Assembly: GCF_009649175.1 (NCBI RefSeq)
Contig: NZ_WJPO01000001.1
Span: 62,001 to 126,000 of the forward strand
Reading direction: 5' to 3'
DNA length: 64,000 nt
Source of the DNA: Rhodovulum strictum
Lineage (GTDB): Bacteria > Pseudomonadota > Alphaproteobacteria > Rhodobacterales > Rhodobacteraceae
Shown: piece after piece, positions 46,284 to 55,102 of the stretch
Numbering within the stretch: the stretch's first letter is position 1
Layout: each line of letters begins with the position of its first letter
Program-made: the position numbers and the translations under genes
The notes under the pieces: generated by a model
What the model saw: only the letters and a program-made list of their open reading frames with translations
Told to the model about the DNA's origin: nothing
The model's database searches: none

Positions 46284-47111
46284 TCAGGGCGCCCGCTCGG
46301 CGGCCTTCGCCGCCTCCCACAGCGCATCCATCTCGGCCAGATCCGAGTCCTCGGGCCGCTTGCCCTGTGCCCGAAGGGCGGCCTCCACGGCATTGAAACG
46401 GCGGGTGAATTTCGCGTTCGTTGCGCGCAGCGCCTCCTCGGGGTCAAGGTTCAGGTGACGCGCCAGATTGGCGATGGCGAACAGCATGTCGCCGAATTCC
46501 TCGACCACCTCGGCCTCGGTCATGCTCGCGCGCGCCTCGGCCAGTTCATGGGCTTCCTCGGCGATCTTGTCGACGACCTGGCCGATCTCGGGCCAGTCGA
46601 ATCCCACCCGCGCCGCGCGCTTCTGCAACTTGACCGCGCGGGTCAGCGCAGGCAGCGCCAGCGCCACATCGTCCAGCACCCCATGCGCGGCCTTGCCCGC
46701 CCGCTCGGCCGCCTTGATCGCCTCCCAGTCGCTTGTCTGTTGGTCCGCACTCTTGTCGCGGCTCTCGTTGCCGAAGACATGCGGATGGCGCGCCACCATC
46801 TTGTCGGCAATCGCATTCGCGACCGAGTCGAAATCGAACAGGCCCCGTTCGGCCCCCATCTGCGTGTGATAGACGGTCTGCAACAGCAGATCGCCCAACT
46901 CGCCCTCCAACTCGCCCCAGGCTTCGCGCGCGATGGCATCCGCCACCTCATAGGCTTCCTCGATCGTATAGGGCGCGATGGACGCGAAATCCTGCTCGAT
47001 ATCCCAGGGGCAGCCGGTCGCGGGGTCGCGCAGCCGTCGCATGATCTCGATCAGCCGGGGCATGCCGCCCCTTGGGTCGTGAACCAGGGCATCGGATTCG
47101 TCGGGGCGCAT
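46284..47111 (-). CDS. mazG: Nucleoside triphosphate pyrophosphohydrolase MazG
   Basis: House-cleaning NTPase that hydrolyses (d)NTPs to monophosphates and tempers ppGpp stress signals. It has 275 residues from ATG 47111, which has GGAG seven bases upstream. Tandem MazG domains are visible. The first has GCPWDIEQDFASIAPYTIEE and AYEVADAIAREAWGELEGEL, with GDLLLQTVYH. The second has KIAEEAHELAEARASMTEAE and VVEEFGDMLFAIANLARHLN. The paired EExxE and ExxD metal sites are present in both. Confidence 0.96.
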   Translation of the reverse strand: MRPDESDALVHDPRGGMPRLIEIMRRLRDPATGCPWDIEQDFASIAPYTIEEAYEVADAIAREAWGELEGELGDLLLQTVYHTQMGAERGLFDFDSVANAIADKMVARHPHVFGNESRDKSADQQTSDWEAIKAAERAGKAAHGVLDDVALALPALTRAVKLQKRAARVGFDWPEIGQVVDKIAEEAHELAEARASMTEAEVVEEFGDMLFAIANLARHLNLDPEEALRATNAKFTRRFNAVEAALRAQGKRPEDSDLAEMDALWEAAKAAERAP

Positions 47112-47227
47112 CGGCAATCTCCGGCTGGGGGCGTGCGGGGGGAGTTGGGCAAATGCGCGCGCGGATGTAAAGGCAGGGCTGGCAAGCGGCGCGCGGGGCG
47201 GTATCGTGGCGCCCGAACGGAGGCGGC

Positions 47228-48208
47228 ATGGTACTCGAAGACGCGAAACGGCAGGTGGACACCGCGATCACCCGGCAGGGGCACCGGGGGCTGTCCTATG
47301 AAAACGCCTTCGGCGGCGTGACCTCGTTCCTGCGGCGCACGCTGACCAAGGATCTGGCGGGCGTCGATCTGGCGGTGACCGGCATCCCCTTCGATCAGGC
47401 GGTGACCAACCGCCCCGGCACCCGGCTGGGGCCAAGGGCGATCCGCGAGGCCAGCGTGCTTCAGGCCTGCGACGCGCCCTATGGCTGGGGCTTCAACCCG
47501 CTGGAGGATTTCGACATCGTCGATTACGGCGATCTGGCCTTCGACTATGCCACCGTGTCCGACTTCCCCGCGGTGCTTCAGGCCCATGTCGCGGGTATCC
47601 TCGATGCCGGTGCAGCCTGCATTGCGCTGGGCGGCGATCATTCGATTTCCCTGCCGATCCTGCGCGCCCATGCCGCGCGCCACGGGCCCCTGGCGCTGGT
47701 CCAGTTCGACGCCCATTCCGACACATGGGAGGATGGTGGCCCGAACCGGATCGACCATGGCACCATGTTCCGCAAGGCGGTGCGCGAGGGGCTGATCGAC
47801 CCCGCGCGATCCGTGCAGATCGGCATCCGCACCGACAATCCCGACCCGATGGGCATCACGGTTCTGGATGCCCCCTTCGTCCATGAAAACGGCCCCGCCG
47901 CCACCGTCGCCCGCATCCGTCAGGTGGTGGGCGAGGCGCCCGCCTATCTCAGCTTCGATATCGACGCGCTGGACCCGGCCTTTGCGCCCGGCACCGGCAC
48001 GCCGGTCTGGGGCGGGCTGACCAGCGCGCAGGCGGCGGCGATGCTGCGGGGGCTGAGGGGCCTGAACATGGTCGGCGGCGATGTGGTCGAGGTCTCGCCG
48101 CCCTTCGACCCCTCGGGCATCACGGCCGTCGCAGGGGCGCATGTGGCGGTCGAACTGATCTGCCTCTGGGCCTGGAAAAAACGCGAAGAAAGGGGTGCAG
48201 GCAAATGA
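47228..48208 (+). CDS. speB: Agmatinase (ureohydrolase family)
   Basis: Manganese-dependent hydrolase that probably splits agmatine to putrescine and urea. It has 326 residues. Metal ligands are in ALGGDHSISLPIL, VQFDAHSDTWEDG and YLSFDIDALDPAFAPGTGTP. The N-terminal region LAVTGIPFDQAVTNRPGTRL is typical of agmatinases, but guanidinobutyrase-like relatives cannot be excluded. It overlaps the following DUF1499 gene by four bases. Confidence 0.88.
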   Translation: MVLEDAKRQVDTAITRQGHRGLSYENAFGGVTSFLRRTLTKDLAGVDLAVTGIPFDQAVTNRPGTRLGPRAIREASVLQACDAPYGWGFNPLEDFDIVDYGDLAFDYATVSDFPAVLQAHVAGILDAGAACIALGGDHSISLPILRAHAARHGPLALVQFDAHSDTWEDGGPNRIDHGTMFRKAVREGLIDPARSVQIGIRTDNPDPMGITVLDAPFVHENGPAATVARIRQVVGEAPAYLSFDIDALDPAFAPGTGTPVWGGLTSAQAAAMLRGLRGLNMVGGDVVEVSPPFDPSGITAVAGAHVAVELICLWAWKKREERGAGK

Positions 48209-48675
48209 AAATACTCATGTATCTCGTGATCCTCCTGCTGCTGGCCTCGGCCGCGGGGGCGGTCTATTTCCGCAAGGTGGCCGATGATCCGGCGCTCTGG
48301 CATGTCGACCCGCTGACCGCCGAAAAGCCCGGCACGCCCAACGCGATCCTCGTCCGTCCCGAGGGCGGCGACCGCACCGCACCCGCCTATGCCGTCAGCC
48401 CTGAGGATTTGGCCCGCGCCATCGAGGCCGTCGCGCTGTCCGAGCCGAACACCAGCCGCATCGCGGGCAGCCCCGAAGAACTGTGGATGACCTATGTCCA
48501 GCGCTCGCGGATCATGGGATTTCCCGACTACATCTCGATCAAGGCCCTGCCGAAAGACGATGGCGCGACCTGGGCCGCGTTCTCGCGCTCGCGCTTCGGG
48601 CAGTCCGATCTGGGCGTGAACGCCGCGCGGCTCGCACGCTGGCAAGAGCAGTTACGCGCCCGGCTCGGGCCTTGA
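48205..48675 (+). CDS. DUF1499 family membrane-anchored protein
   Basis: A 156-residue DUF1499 protein. One N-terminal helix (residues 3-22, ILMYLVILLLLASAAGAVYF) is a membrane anchor or uncleaved signal. The rest has the family pattern, with AYAVSPEDLARAIEAVALSE and MTYVQRSRIMGFPDYISIKA. SRSRFGQSDLGVNAARLARW is near the end. Function unknown. The start lies in an ATGA overlap with the agmatinase gene, and prfA begins 30 bases downstream. Confidence 0.88.
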   Translation: MKILMYLVILLLLASAAGAVYFRKVADDPALWHVDPLTAEKPGTPNAILVRPEGGDRTAPAYAVSPEDLARAIEAVALSEPNTSRIAGSPEELWMTYVQRSRIMGFPDYISIKALPKDDGATWAAFSRSRFGQSDLGVNAARLARWQEQLRARLGP

Positions 48676-48705
48676 CCGCGGCGCGTCGCTGGGCGACAGA
48701 GCGGC

Positions 48706-49758
48706 ATGGTTTCCCTCGACAAACTCGACCAGATCACCCGCCGCTTCGAATTCCTCGAAGCCCGGCTTGCCGAAGGCGCAGGCGGCGATTTCGCGCAGGT
48801 GGGCCGCGAATATGCCGATCTCAAGCCGGTGGCCGAGCAGATCGCCGCCTATCGCCATCTGCTGGACGAAATCGCCCAAGCCGAGGCGATGCTGGCCGAC
48901 CCCGAGATGCGCGCGCTGGCCGAGGACGAACTGCCGACGCTGCGCGCCCGCCTGCCCGAGCTGGAACAGGCCCTGCGCGTCGCGCTTCTGCCGCGCGACG
49001 CCGCCGACGCCCGCCCCGCCATCGTCGAGATCCGCCCCGGAACGGGGGGCGAGGAAGCGGCGCTGTTCGCCGGCGATCTTCTGCGGATGTACCAGCGCTA
49101 TGCCGAGGCGCGGGGCTGGAAATTCACGATCCTCGAAGAATCCCAGACCGAACTGGGCGGCATCCGCGAGGTCGTGGCGAATGTGCAGGGCGAGGGGGTC
49201 TTTGCCCGGCTGAAATACGAATCGGGCGTGCATCGCGTCCAGCGCGTGCCCGAAACGGAATCGGGTGGGCGCATCCACACCTCGGCCGCCACCGTCGCCG
49301 TCCTGCCCGAGGCCGAGGAGGTCGATATCGACATTCCCGCCACCGATATCCGCATCGACACGATGCGCGCCTCGGGGGCAGGGGGGCAGCATGTCAACAC
49401 CACCGATTCCGCCGTGCGGATCACCCACCTGCCGACCGGCATCGTGGTGACGAGTTCCGAGAAATCCCAGCACCAGAACCGCGCCATCGCCATGGCGGTG
49501 CTGCGCGCGCGGCTTTACGACATGGAACGCCAGAAGGCCGCCGCCGACCGCGCCGCAACGCGCAAGTCGCAGGTCGGTTCGGGCGACCGCTCCGAACGCA
49601 TCCGCACCTACAATTTCCCGCAGGGCCGGATGACCGATCACCGGATCAACCTGACGCTCTACCGGCTGGACCAGGTGATGCAGGGCGATCTGGACGAGGT
49701 GATCGACGCGCTGATCGCCGACGATCAGGCCAGCCTGCTGGCCGAGATGGAAGGATGA
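48706..49758 (+). CDS. prfA: Peptide chain release factor 1
   Basis: Recognises UAA and UAG stop codons and triggers peptide release. It has 350 residues. The peptidyl-transferase motif [20 protein letters not shown] carries the GGQ whose glutamine is methylated by PrmC. The anticodon-like segment is in [20 protein letters not shown], and [20 protein letters not shown] is intact. The stop overlaps the prmC start by four bases, linking the factor to its modifying enzyme. Confidence 0.97.
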   Translation: MVSLDKLDQITRRFEFLEARLAEGAGGDFAQVGREYADLKPVAEQIAAYRHLLDEIAQAEAMLADPEMRALAEDELPTLRARLPELEQALRVALLPRDAADARPAIVEIRPGTGGEEAALFAGDLLRMYQRYAEARGWKFTILEESQTELGGIREVVANVQGEGVFARLKYESGVHRVQRVPETESGGRIHTSAATVAVLPEAEEVDIDIPATDIRIDTMRASGAGGQHVNTTDSAVRITHLPTGIVVTSSEKSQHQNRAIAMAVLRARLYDMERQKAAADRAATRKSQVGSGDRSERIRTYNFPQGRMTDHRINLTLYRLDQVMQGDLDEVIDALIADDQASLLAEMEG

Positions 49759-50591
49759 CCGCCGGGCAGGCGCTGGCCGAGGCCGTCCGGGCCCTGACCG
49801 AGGCCGGCATCCCCGACGCCCCCCGCGATGCCCGCCGCCTGCTGGCCCATGCCCTCGGGATCGCGCCCGGTCGGCTGACGCTGGTCCTGCCCGACCCCCT
49901 CCCGCCCGAGGCCGCTGCCCGGTTCCGGACCGCCATCGCCCGTCGCGCCGCCCGCGAACCCGTCTCGCATATCACCGGCAGCCGCGCTTTCTATGGCCGC
50001 GAATTCCGCGTCTGCCCCGACGTGCTCGACCCCCGCCCCGAAACCGAGACGCTGATCGAGGCCGCCCTGGCCGCGCCTTTTTCGCGCGTGCTAGACCTTG
50101 GCACCGGGTCGGGCTGCATCCTCTTGACCCTGCTGGCCGAACGCCCCGATTCCAAAGGTATCGGCACAGACATTTCCGAACCCGCCCTTGCCGTCGCGCG
50201 CGACAACGCCCGGGCGCTGGGCATCGCGCGCGCCGAATTCGTGCAGGCCGACTGGTTCGGGGGCCTTTCCGGGCGCTTCGACCTGATCGTGTCGAACCCG
50301 CCCTATATCGCGGCGGCGGAAATGCCCGGCCTCGCCCCGGAACTGGCGCATGAACCCCGCAAGGCCCTGACCGACGATGGTGACGGGCTTTCGGCCTATC
50401 GGGCCATTTCCCGTGGCGCTTTGGCGCATCTGGACCCGGGCGGGCGCCTGATCGTCGAGATCGGCCCGACCCAGGGGGCGGCGGTTGCATCCTTGCTGCA
50501 AGGGGCGGGGCTTGAAATCGTTGCGATCCATGCCGATCTGGACAGACGTGACCGTGCGGTCGAGGCCCGCGCCGCGGCACCGGGGGCGTGA
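49755..50591 (+). CDS. prmC: Release factor glutamine methyltransferase
   Basis: Methylates the GGQ glutamine of release factors using S-adenosylmethionine. It has 278 residues. [20 protein letters not shown] is the SAM-binding motif and [15 protein letters not shown] holds the NPPY catalytic motif. The N-terminal helical domain ends in [19 protein letters not shown]. The start is in the ATGA overlap with prfA. Confidence 0.96.
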   Translation: MTAGQALAEAVRALTEAGIPDAPRDARRLLAHALGIAPGRLTLVLPDPLPPEAAARFRTAIARRAAREPVSHITGSRAFYGREFRVCPDVLDPRPETETLIEAALAAPFSRVLDLGTGSGCILLTLLAERPDSKGIGTDISEPALAVARDNARALGIARAEFVQADWFGGLSGRFDLIVSNPPYIAAAEMPGLAPELAHEPRKALTDDGDGLSAYRAISRGALAHLDPGGRLIVEIGPTQGAAVASLLQGAGLEIVAIHADLDRRDRAVEARAAAPGA

Positions 50592-50848
50592 CGAAAACCA
50601 CGTTGCGCGCCGCGCGCACCCCTCGCCAAAACGCCGCATTTGGTGTAAATTCCCCTTGTCAGCGCGCTTGCGGCATGCTTACTCAGGCCGCGCAGGCTCG
50701 GGACGGGACGCGGGACGAACCCGATCGGCGCTCCCGCGCAGCACAAGCCAGACACAGGTCGGCAGACAGGACACGGACGAGGCTTCGGCGCCCGCGCGGC
50801 GCAGGGCCTGCCGGATTCGCCAATACAAGGCTGGAAACCAGAAATCGC

Positions 50849-51445
50849 ATGAGACCATCCAAGTCACGTTCGCGCTCCAAGTCGAACCGTCAGCGCTCGA
50901 TGGGCAATATTGTCAACCGGGTCTTCGACAGTTCGGGCCCCGAGGGCAAGGTCCGCGGCACGCCGCAGCAGATCATCGAGAAATACAATCAGCTTGCCCG
51001 CGACGCCCAGCTTGGCAATGACCGCGTGGCGGCCGAGAATTTCCAGCAGCACGCCGAGCATTACACACGGCTTCTGGGCGAGGCGATGCGCGAGCAGGAC
51101 GCCCGCCGCGAACAGCACGAGGCCCAGCAGGGCCGCGACCGGGGCCGCGAGGATCGTACCGACGATCGGCCCGAGGGCGAGCATCAGCCCCGGCGCGACA
51201 TGATGGCCGACGAGCCCGCCTATCACCAGGTCAATGGCGCGGCCGAAGTCATCGAGCTTGACGATACCGATGAGGGCGAAAGCACCCTCGTCGACACCCC
51301 CGAGGAACGCCCCGTCGAAACCGCCGAGGATCGTCCGGTGGCCGAGCGGCCCGCCGAAAAACCGCGCCGCCCGCGCAAGCCCAGGGCACCCAAACCGCGC
51401 GAGGATGGCGAAAGCCCGGCACAGCAGGCCCCGGCGGCCGAATAG
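50849..51445 (+). CDS. DUF4167 protein, probable RNA-associated
   Basis: A 198-residue protein with a very basic start, MRPSKSRSRSKSNRQRSMGN, and then IVNRVFDSSGPEGKVRGTPQ, QIIEKYNQLARDAQLGNDRV and AAENFQQHAEHYTRLLGEAM. This is the alphaproteobacterial DUF4167 domain. The C-terminal half is charged and low-complexity (many E, R, P and D). Function is unknown. The basic head suggests nucleic-acid binding. The frame is open upstream from 50588, but the family start is at 50849. The 257-base gap before it has a possible promoter, TTGTCA-N17-TTACTC, near 50658-50686. Confidence 0.88.
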   Translation: MRPSKSRSRSKSNRQRSMGNIVNRVFDSSGPEGKVRGTPQQIIEKYNQLARDAQLGNDRVAAENFQQHAEHYTRLLGEAMREQDARREQHEAQQGRDRGREDRTDDRPEGEHQPRRDMMADEPAYHQVNGAAEVIELDDTDEGESTLVDTPEERPVETAEDRPVAERPAEKPRRPRKPRAPKPREDGESPAQQAPAAE

Positions 51446-51482
51446 GCCGCCCCAGCCCCTCCAGTCGGCCGAACGCTGCCTT

Positions 51483-52322
51483 CTAGCCCCCCAGCGCCCG
51501 GGCGAGGGTGCAGAACCCTTCGATTGACACCTGTTCGGCCCGCTCGGTCGGCGCGATGCCCACGGCGTTCAACCGGTCCTCGATATCCGGCGCCAGCCCC
51601 TTCAGGCTTGCCCGCAGCATCTTGCGCCGCTGGTTGAAGGCCGCCGCCACCACCCGTTCCAGCACGGCCGGATCGGCCGGAAAGCGCGGCGCGGGCAGGG
51701 CGGTCAGATGCACCACGGCCGAGGCCACCTTGGGCGCGGGCGTGAACGCCTCGGGCGGCAGGCGCATCACGATCCGCGCCTCGCAGCGCCACTGCGCCAG
51801 GATCGCCAGCCGACCGTAAGCCTTGGACCCCGGATCGGCCACGATCCGTTCCGCCACCTCGCGCTGGAACATCAGCGTCAGGCTTTGCCAGAAGGGCGGC
51901 CAGACGGGCGGGGTCAGCCAGCGCACCAGGAGTTCGGTGCCCACGTTATAGGGCAGGTTTGCCACCACCTTGATCGGTGGCGTCAGCCGCGCCAGCGGGT
52001 CGATTTCCAGCGCATCGGCATTGACGACATCCAGCCGCCCGGGATGCGCTGCCGCGATCTCGGCCAGCGCGGGCAGGCAGCGGGCATCCTTCTCGACCGC
52101 CAGCACCCGCCGCGCGCCGCTTGCCAGCAACCCGCGGGTCAGCCCGCCGGGGCCGGGGCCGATTTCCAGCACATCCGCCCCCGACAGATCGCCCGCCGCC
52201 CGCGCGATCTTGGCGGTCAGGTTCAGATCGAGCAGGAAATTCTGCCCCAGCGCCTTCTTCGCCGAAAGCCCATGCGTCGCGATCACCTCGCGCAGTGGCG
52301 GCAGGCCGTCAATCGTGCTCAT
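51483..52322 (-). CDS. rsmA: 16S rRNA dimethyladenosine transferase
   Basis: Dimethylates two adjacent adenines near the 3' end of 16S rRNA (KsgA activity). It has 279 residues from ATG 52322. [20 protein letters not shown] is the family N-terminus, [20 protein letters not shown] binds SAM, and [15 protein letters not shown] contains the NLPY catalytic motif. The C-terminal [12 protein letters not shown] is typical. It closes the lptF-to-rsmA run, four bases after the membrane-protein gene. Confidence 0.96.
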   Translation of the reverse strand: MSTIDGLPPLREVIATHGLSAKKALGQNFLLDLNLTAKIARAAGDLSGADVLEIGPGPGGLTRGLLASGARRVLAVEKDARCLPALAEIAAAHPGRLDVVNADALEIDPLARLTPPIKVVANLPYNVGTELLVRWLTPPVWPPFWQSLTLMFQREVAERIVADPGSKAYGRLAILAQWRCEARIVMRLPPEAFTPAPKVASAVVHLTALPAPRFPADPAVLERVVAAAFNQRRKMLRASLKGLAPDIEDRLNAVGIAPTERAEQVSIEGFCTLARALGG

Positions 52323-52326
52323 CCGC

Positions 52327-52851
52327 TCACCCCTGCGCCAGCATCCGTTCCGCCAGCCGCAGCGCCGCCCCCCAAGCCAGCGGCATGGCGACGATGCCGA
52401 TGCCCGTGGCAATCGCCGCGCCCCGCGCCGACAGACGCCGCTCTGCGACCAGCCCCGTCAGCACCCACAGCGCGACCGGCCCCAGCAGCGCCACGCCCGT
52501 CACCACGCCGGGCATCACCCCCAGCGTGGCCACCGACATCAGCACATGGCCCGCCGCGCTCATCACCAGCGTCCCGGCCAGGATCGCCAGCGCCCAGGCA
52601 TGCACCACGGCAAAGCGGCGCTGCTGGCCGACAATCACGACAGCCGCCGCAACCAGCGTCATCAGAACGGCCGCCACCGCATATTGCGCCGGACCCGGCC
52701 AGACGAAATCCGGCCGCTGCGCGGTCAGCCAGCCCGGCAGATACAGCACCTGTTCCGCGTTCTGGATCAGGACGGCCACGAACAGCAGGCTCGCCCGGGC
52801 GTGCAGGCCGATGCGTCTGGCGGCAAGTTCCGTCCATGCGATGCGTTTCAC
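52327..52851 (-). CDS. Integral membrane protein, possible HXXEE-type
   Basis: A 174-residue protein with about five hydrophobic helices. The segment [15 protein letters not shown] near residues 28-42 resembles the HXXEE domain motif, but Gln replaces the first His and a second Gln the last Glu, so any activity tied to it is doubtful. Function unknown. It lies between pdxA (33 bases upstream) and rsmA on the minus strand. Confidence 0.65.
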   Translation of the reverse strand: MKRIAWTELAARRIGLHARASLLFVAVLIQNAEQVLYLPGWLTAQRPDFVWPGPAQYAVAAVLMTLVAAAVVIVGQQRRFAVVHAWALAILAGTLVMSAAGHVLMSVATLGVMPGVVTGVALLGPVALWVLTGLVAERRLSARGAAIATGIGIVAMPLAWGAALRLAERMLAQG

Positions 52852-52884
52852 GGCCGCGACACCTCTGCACTCGTCTGAACCCGG

Positions 52885-53859
52885 TCACGACGCGCGTGCC
52901 CGCGCCATCCGCTGCGCCATCTCCAGCGCCGCGATCAGGCTGGAGGGATCGGCCCGGCCCTGGCCCGCGATGTCAAAGGCGGTGCCATGATCGGGCGAGG
53001 TCCGGATGAAGGGCAGGCCCAGCGTCACATTCACCCCGCCCGCGAAATCCAGCGTCTTGATCGGGATCAGCGCCTGATCGTGATACATGCAGATCGCCGC
53101 ATCATAGCCCGCCCGCGCGCCCGCATGGAACATCGTGTCGGCGGGCAGCGGGCCGGTCAGCGCGAAGCCCTCGGCGCGCAACAGATCCAGCACCGGGGCG
53201 ATCAGGTCGATTTCCGCGCGCCCCATCGTGCCACCCTCGCCGGCATGGGGATTCAGCCCGGCAACCGCAAGCCGCGGCGCGTCGATGCCGAAATCGCGGA
53301 TCAGCGCGGCATGGGTGATGCGGATCGTCTGTTCCAGAAGGGCCGCATCCAGCGCCGCGGGCACCGCCGACAGCGGAATGTGGATCGTCACCGGCACGAC
53401 GCGCAAGCTGTCGCAGGCCAGCATCATCACCACCCGGTCGACCCCCGCCAGATGGGCCAGGTATTCGGTATGGCCGGGATGGGCAAACCCCGCGCCTTCC
53501 TTCAGCGCCTGCTTGCTGATCGGCGCGGTGCACAGCGCGGCGGCATGGCCCGACTGCACCAGCGAAACGCCCCGTGCGATGGCCTCGATCACGCAGGCCG
53601 CATTCTCGGCCGCGGGGCGGCCGGGCGTGGCCGGGGCGGGGAAGGGCAGCCGCAGCACCGGAAGCGCCCGGGCCGAGACATGCAGCGCATCCTCGGGGGC
53701 GTGGATCTCGGCATGCGGCGTGCCCTCGGGCAGATGCGCGGGATCGCCGATCCAGAAAAAGGGCAACCGCGCCCCAAGCGTGCGCCACGCCTTGGCGGCG
53801 ATCTCGGGGCCGATGCCCGCGGGCTCGCCGCAGCTCAGCGCGATGGGGCGGTCGGTCAT
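52885..53859 (-). CDS. pdxA: 4-hydroxythreonine-4-phosphate dehydrogenase
   Basis: Oxidises 4-hydroxythreonine phosphate in the DXP-dependent pyridoxal phosphate pathway. It has 324 residues. Family motifs are ALSCGEPAGIGPEIAAKAWR at the N-terminus, FAHPGHTEYLAHLAG, LAVAGLNPHAGEGGTMGRAE and CMYHDQALIPIKTLDFAGGV, with TSPDHGTAFDIAGQG near the end. The metal-binding histidines in these segments are present. It overlaps surA by four bases; pdxA and rsmA downstream of surA is the order also seen in E. coli. Confidence 0.97.
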   Translation of the reverse strand: MTDRPIALSCGEPAGIGPEIAAKAWRTLGARLPFFWIGDPAHLPEGTPHAEIHAPEDALHVSARALPVLRLPFPAPATPGRPAAENAACVIEAIARGVSLVQSGHAAALCTAPISKQALKEGAGFAHPGHTEYLAHLAGVDRVVMMLACDSLRVVPVTIHIPLSAVPAALDAALLEQTIRITHAALIRDFGIDAPRLAVAGLNPHAGEGGTMGRAEIDLIAPVLDLLRAEGFALTGPLPADTMFHAGARAGYDAAICMYHDQALIPIKTLDFAGGVNVTLGLPFIRTSPDHGTAFDIAGQGRADPSSLIAALEMAQRMARARAS

Positions 53860-55076
53860 GGTTCGCGGATGATCGCGTCGGCCTTCAGCTCGGCAAGATA
53901 GCTTTCAGCGTACCCGCCCAGCCGCTGGTTGACAAGCTGACGGCGCACCGCCTCGCGGTCGACCTCGCCATCGCCCAGATCGGGCGTGCGCGCGCAGAGC
54001 ATCAGCACCACCGCCATTTGCGGCGTCGAAAGGCCATAGGACACCTCGCCCTCGTCAAGCCGCGCCAGTTCCAGCGCCACGTTCTGCGGGACCTGCGCCA
54101 CTGGCAGCACCTCGCGCAGCAGCCTTTCCTCGGGCAGGCCCTTGGCGACACCGTAAAGATCGTCGCAGGTATCCACCCGGGCGCTCACGCGCATCGCATC
54201 GGCCAGCGAGCCGCCCGGGATCAGGAAGCGCGCATATTCCACCGATACCGCCTCGGGCGTGGCGGCGCCGCCTTCGCGCAGCGCGCGCAACTGGAACAGC
54301 GCGATGGCGTTTTCAAGCTCGATCGGTTCCGACACCTCGCCCGGCCGTAGTGTCAGCACCTGACCGGCCAGCGCAGGCGGCAGGCTTGTCAGCGGCAGCC
54401 AGCCCATCCGCCCGCCTTCGGCGCGCGAACGCGAGACGGAATGTTGCCGCGCGGCGGCGGCGAAAGTGCTTTCGTCCCGGATCGAGCCGCGCAGTTCGCG
54501 GACCAGCCGCTCGGCCTCGGCGCGGAATTCCGGCGTGTCGGCGCGCAGCACGATTTCCGAAAGCAGCACCTGCGCACCGGCCGCCGCCGCGCGCGGCGAG
54601 GTGATCGCCAGCGCCCGGTCGATCTCGGCCTCGGTGATCTGGGCGCGCGGTCCGAAACGGGCGCGCACCACCTCGCGCCAGGCCAGCCCCGCCTCGACGA
54701 AATCGCGGAAGGTCTCGGCCTCGACCCCGCCCTGTCCGATGGCGGCCACGAATTGCTCGGTCGTCAGGTTGGCGCGCGAGGCAAACTCCGCCATGCCTTC
54801 CTGGATCTGCTCGGGCGTCATCGCGATGCCAAGCCTCCTGGCCTCGGCCATGCGCAGCCGGTCGTCGATCAACCCGTCCATCGCGACCTTCTCGATCTGG
54901 GGCGGGTTGCCCAGAAGCCGCAGGAAGCGGATGCGCTGCTCGACCTCGAAATTGGTGATCGCCCGGTCATTGACGATCATCCGGGGCGCGAAGGGGCTGC
55001 CCTGCTGCGCGGCGGCCATTCCGGCGCCCATAAGCGCCAAGGCAGCCGCAACCGCCAGGCCCATCCGTCGGATCAT
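53856..55076 (-). CDS. surA: Periplasmic chaperone and prolyl isomerase SurA-like
   Basis: Carries outer-membrane proteins through the periplasm. It has 406 residues from ATG 55076, which gives the signal peptide MIRRMGLAVAAALALMGAGM. The N-terminal SurA domain has IVNDRAITNFEVEQRIRFLR, and a parvulin domain follows (about 165-275, VLLSEIVLRADTPEF to AIALFQLRALREGG). Only one parvulin repeat is clear, as is common in alphaproteobacteria. It sits between lptD and pdxA, in keeping with a role in making LptD. Confidence 0.92.
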   Translation of the reverse strand: MIRRMGLAVAAALALMGAGMAAAQQGSPFAPRMIVNDRAITNFEVEQRIRFLRLLGNPPQIEKVAMDGLIDDRLRMAEARRLGIAMTPEQIQEGMAEFASRANLTTEQFVAAIGQGGVEAETFRDFVEAGLAWREVVRARFGPRAQITEAEIDRALAITSPRAAAAGAQVLLSEIVLRADTPEFRAEAERLVRELRGSIRDESTFAAAARQHSVSRSRAEGGRMGWLPLTSLPPALAGQVLTLRPGEVSEPIELENAIALFQLRALREGGAATPEAVSVEYARFLIPGGSLADAMRVSARVDTCDDLYGVAKGLPEERLLREVLPVAQVPQNVALELARLDEGEVSYGLSTPQMAVVLMLCARTPDLGDGEVDREAVRRQLVNQRLGGYAESYLAELKADAIIREP

Positions 55077-55102
55077 CCCGTTCCTCCGTCTTCTTCCTGC
55101 TC

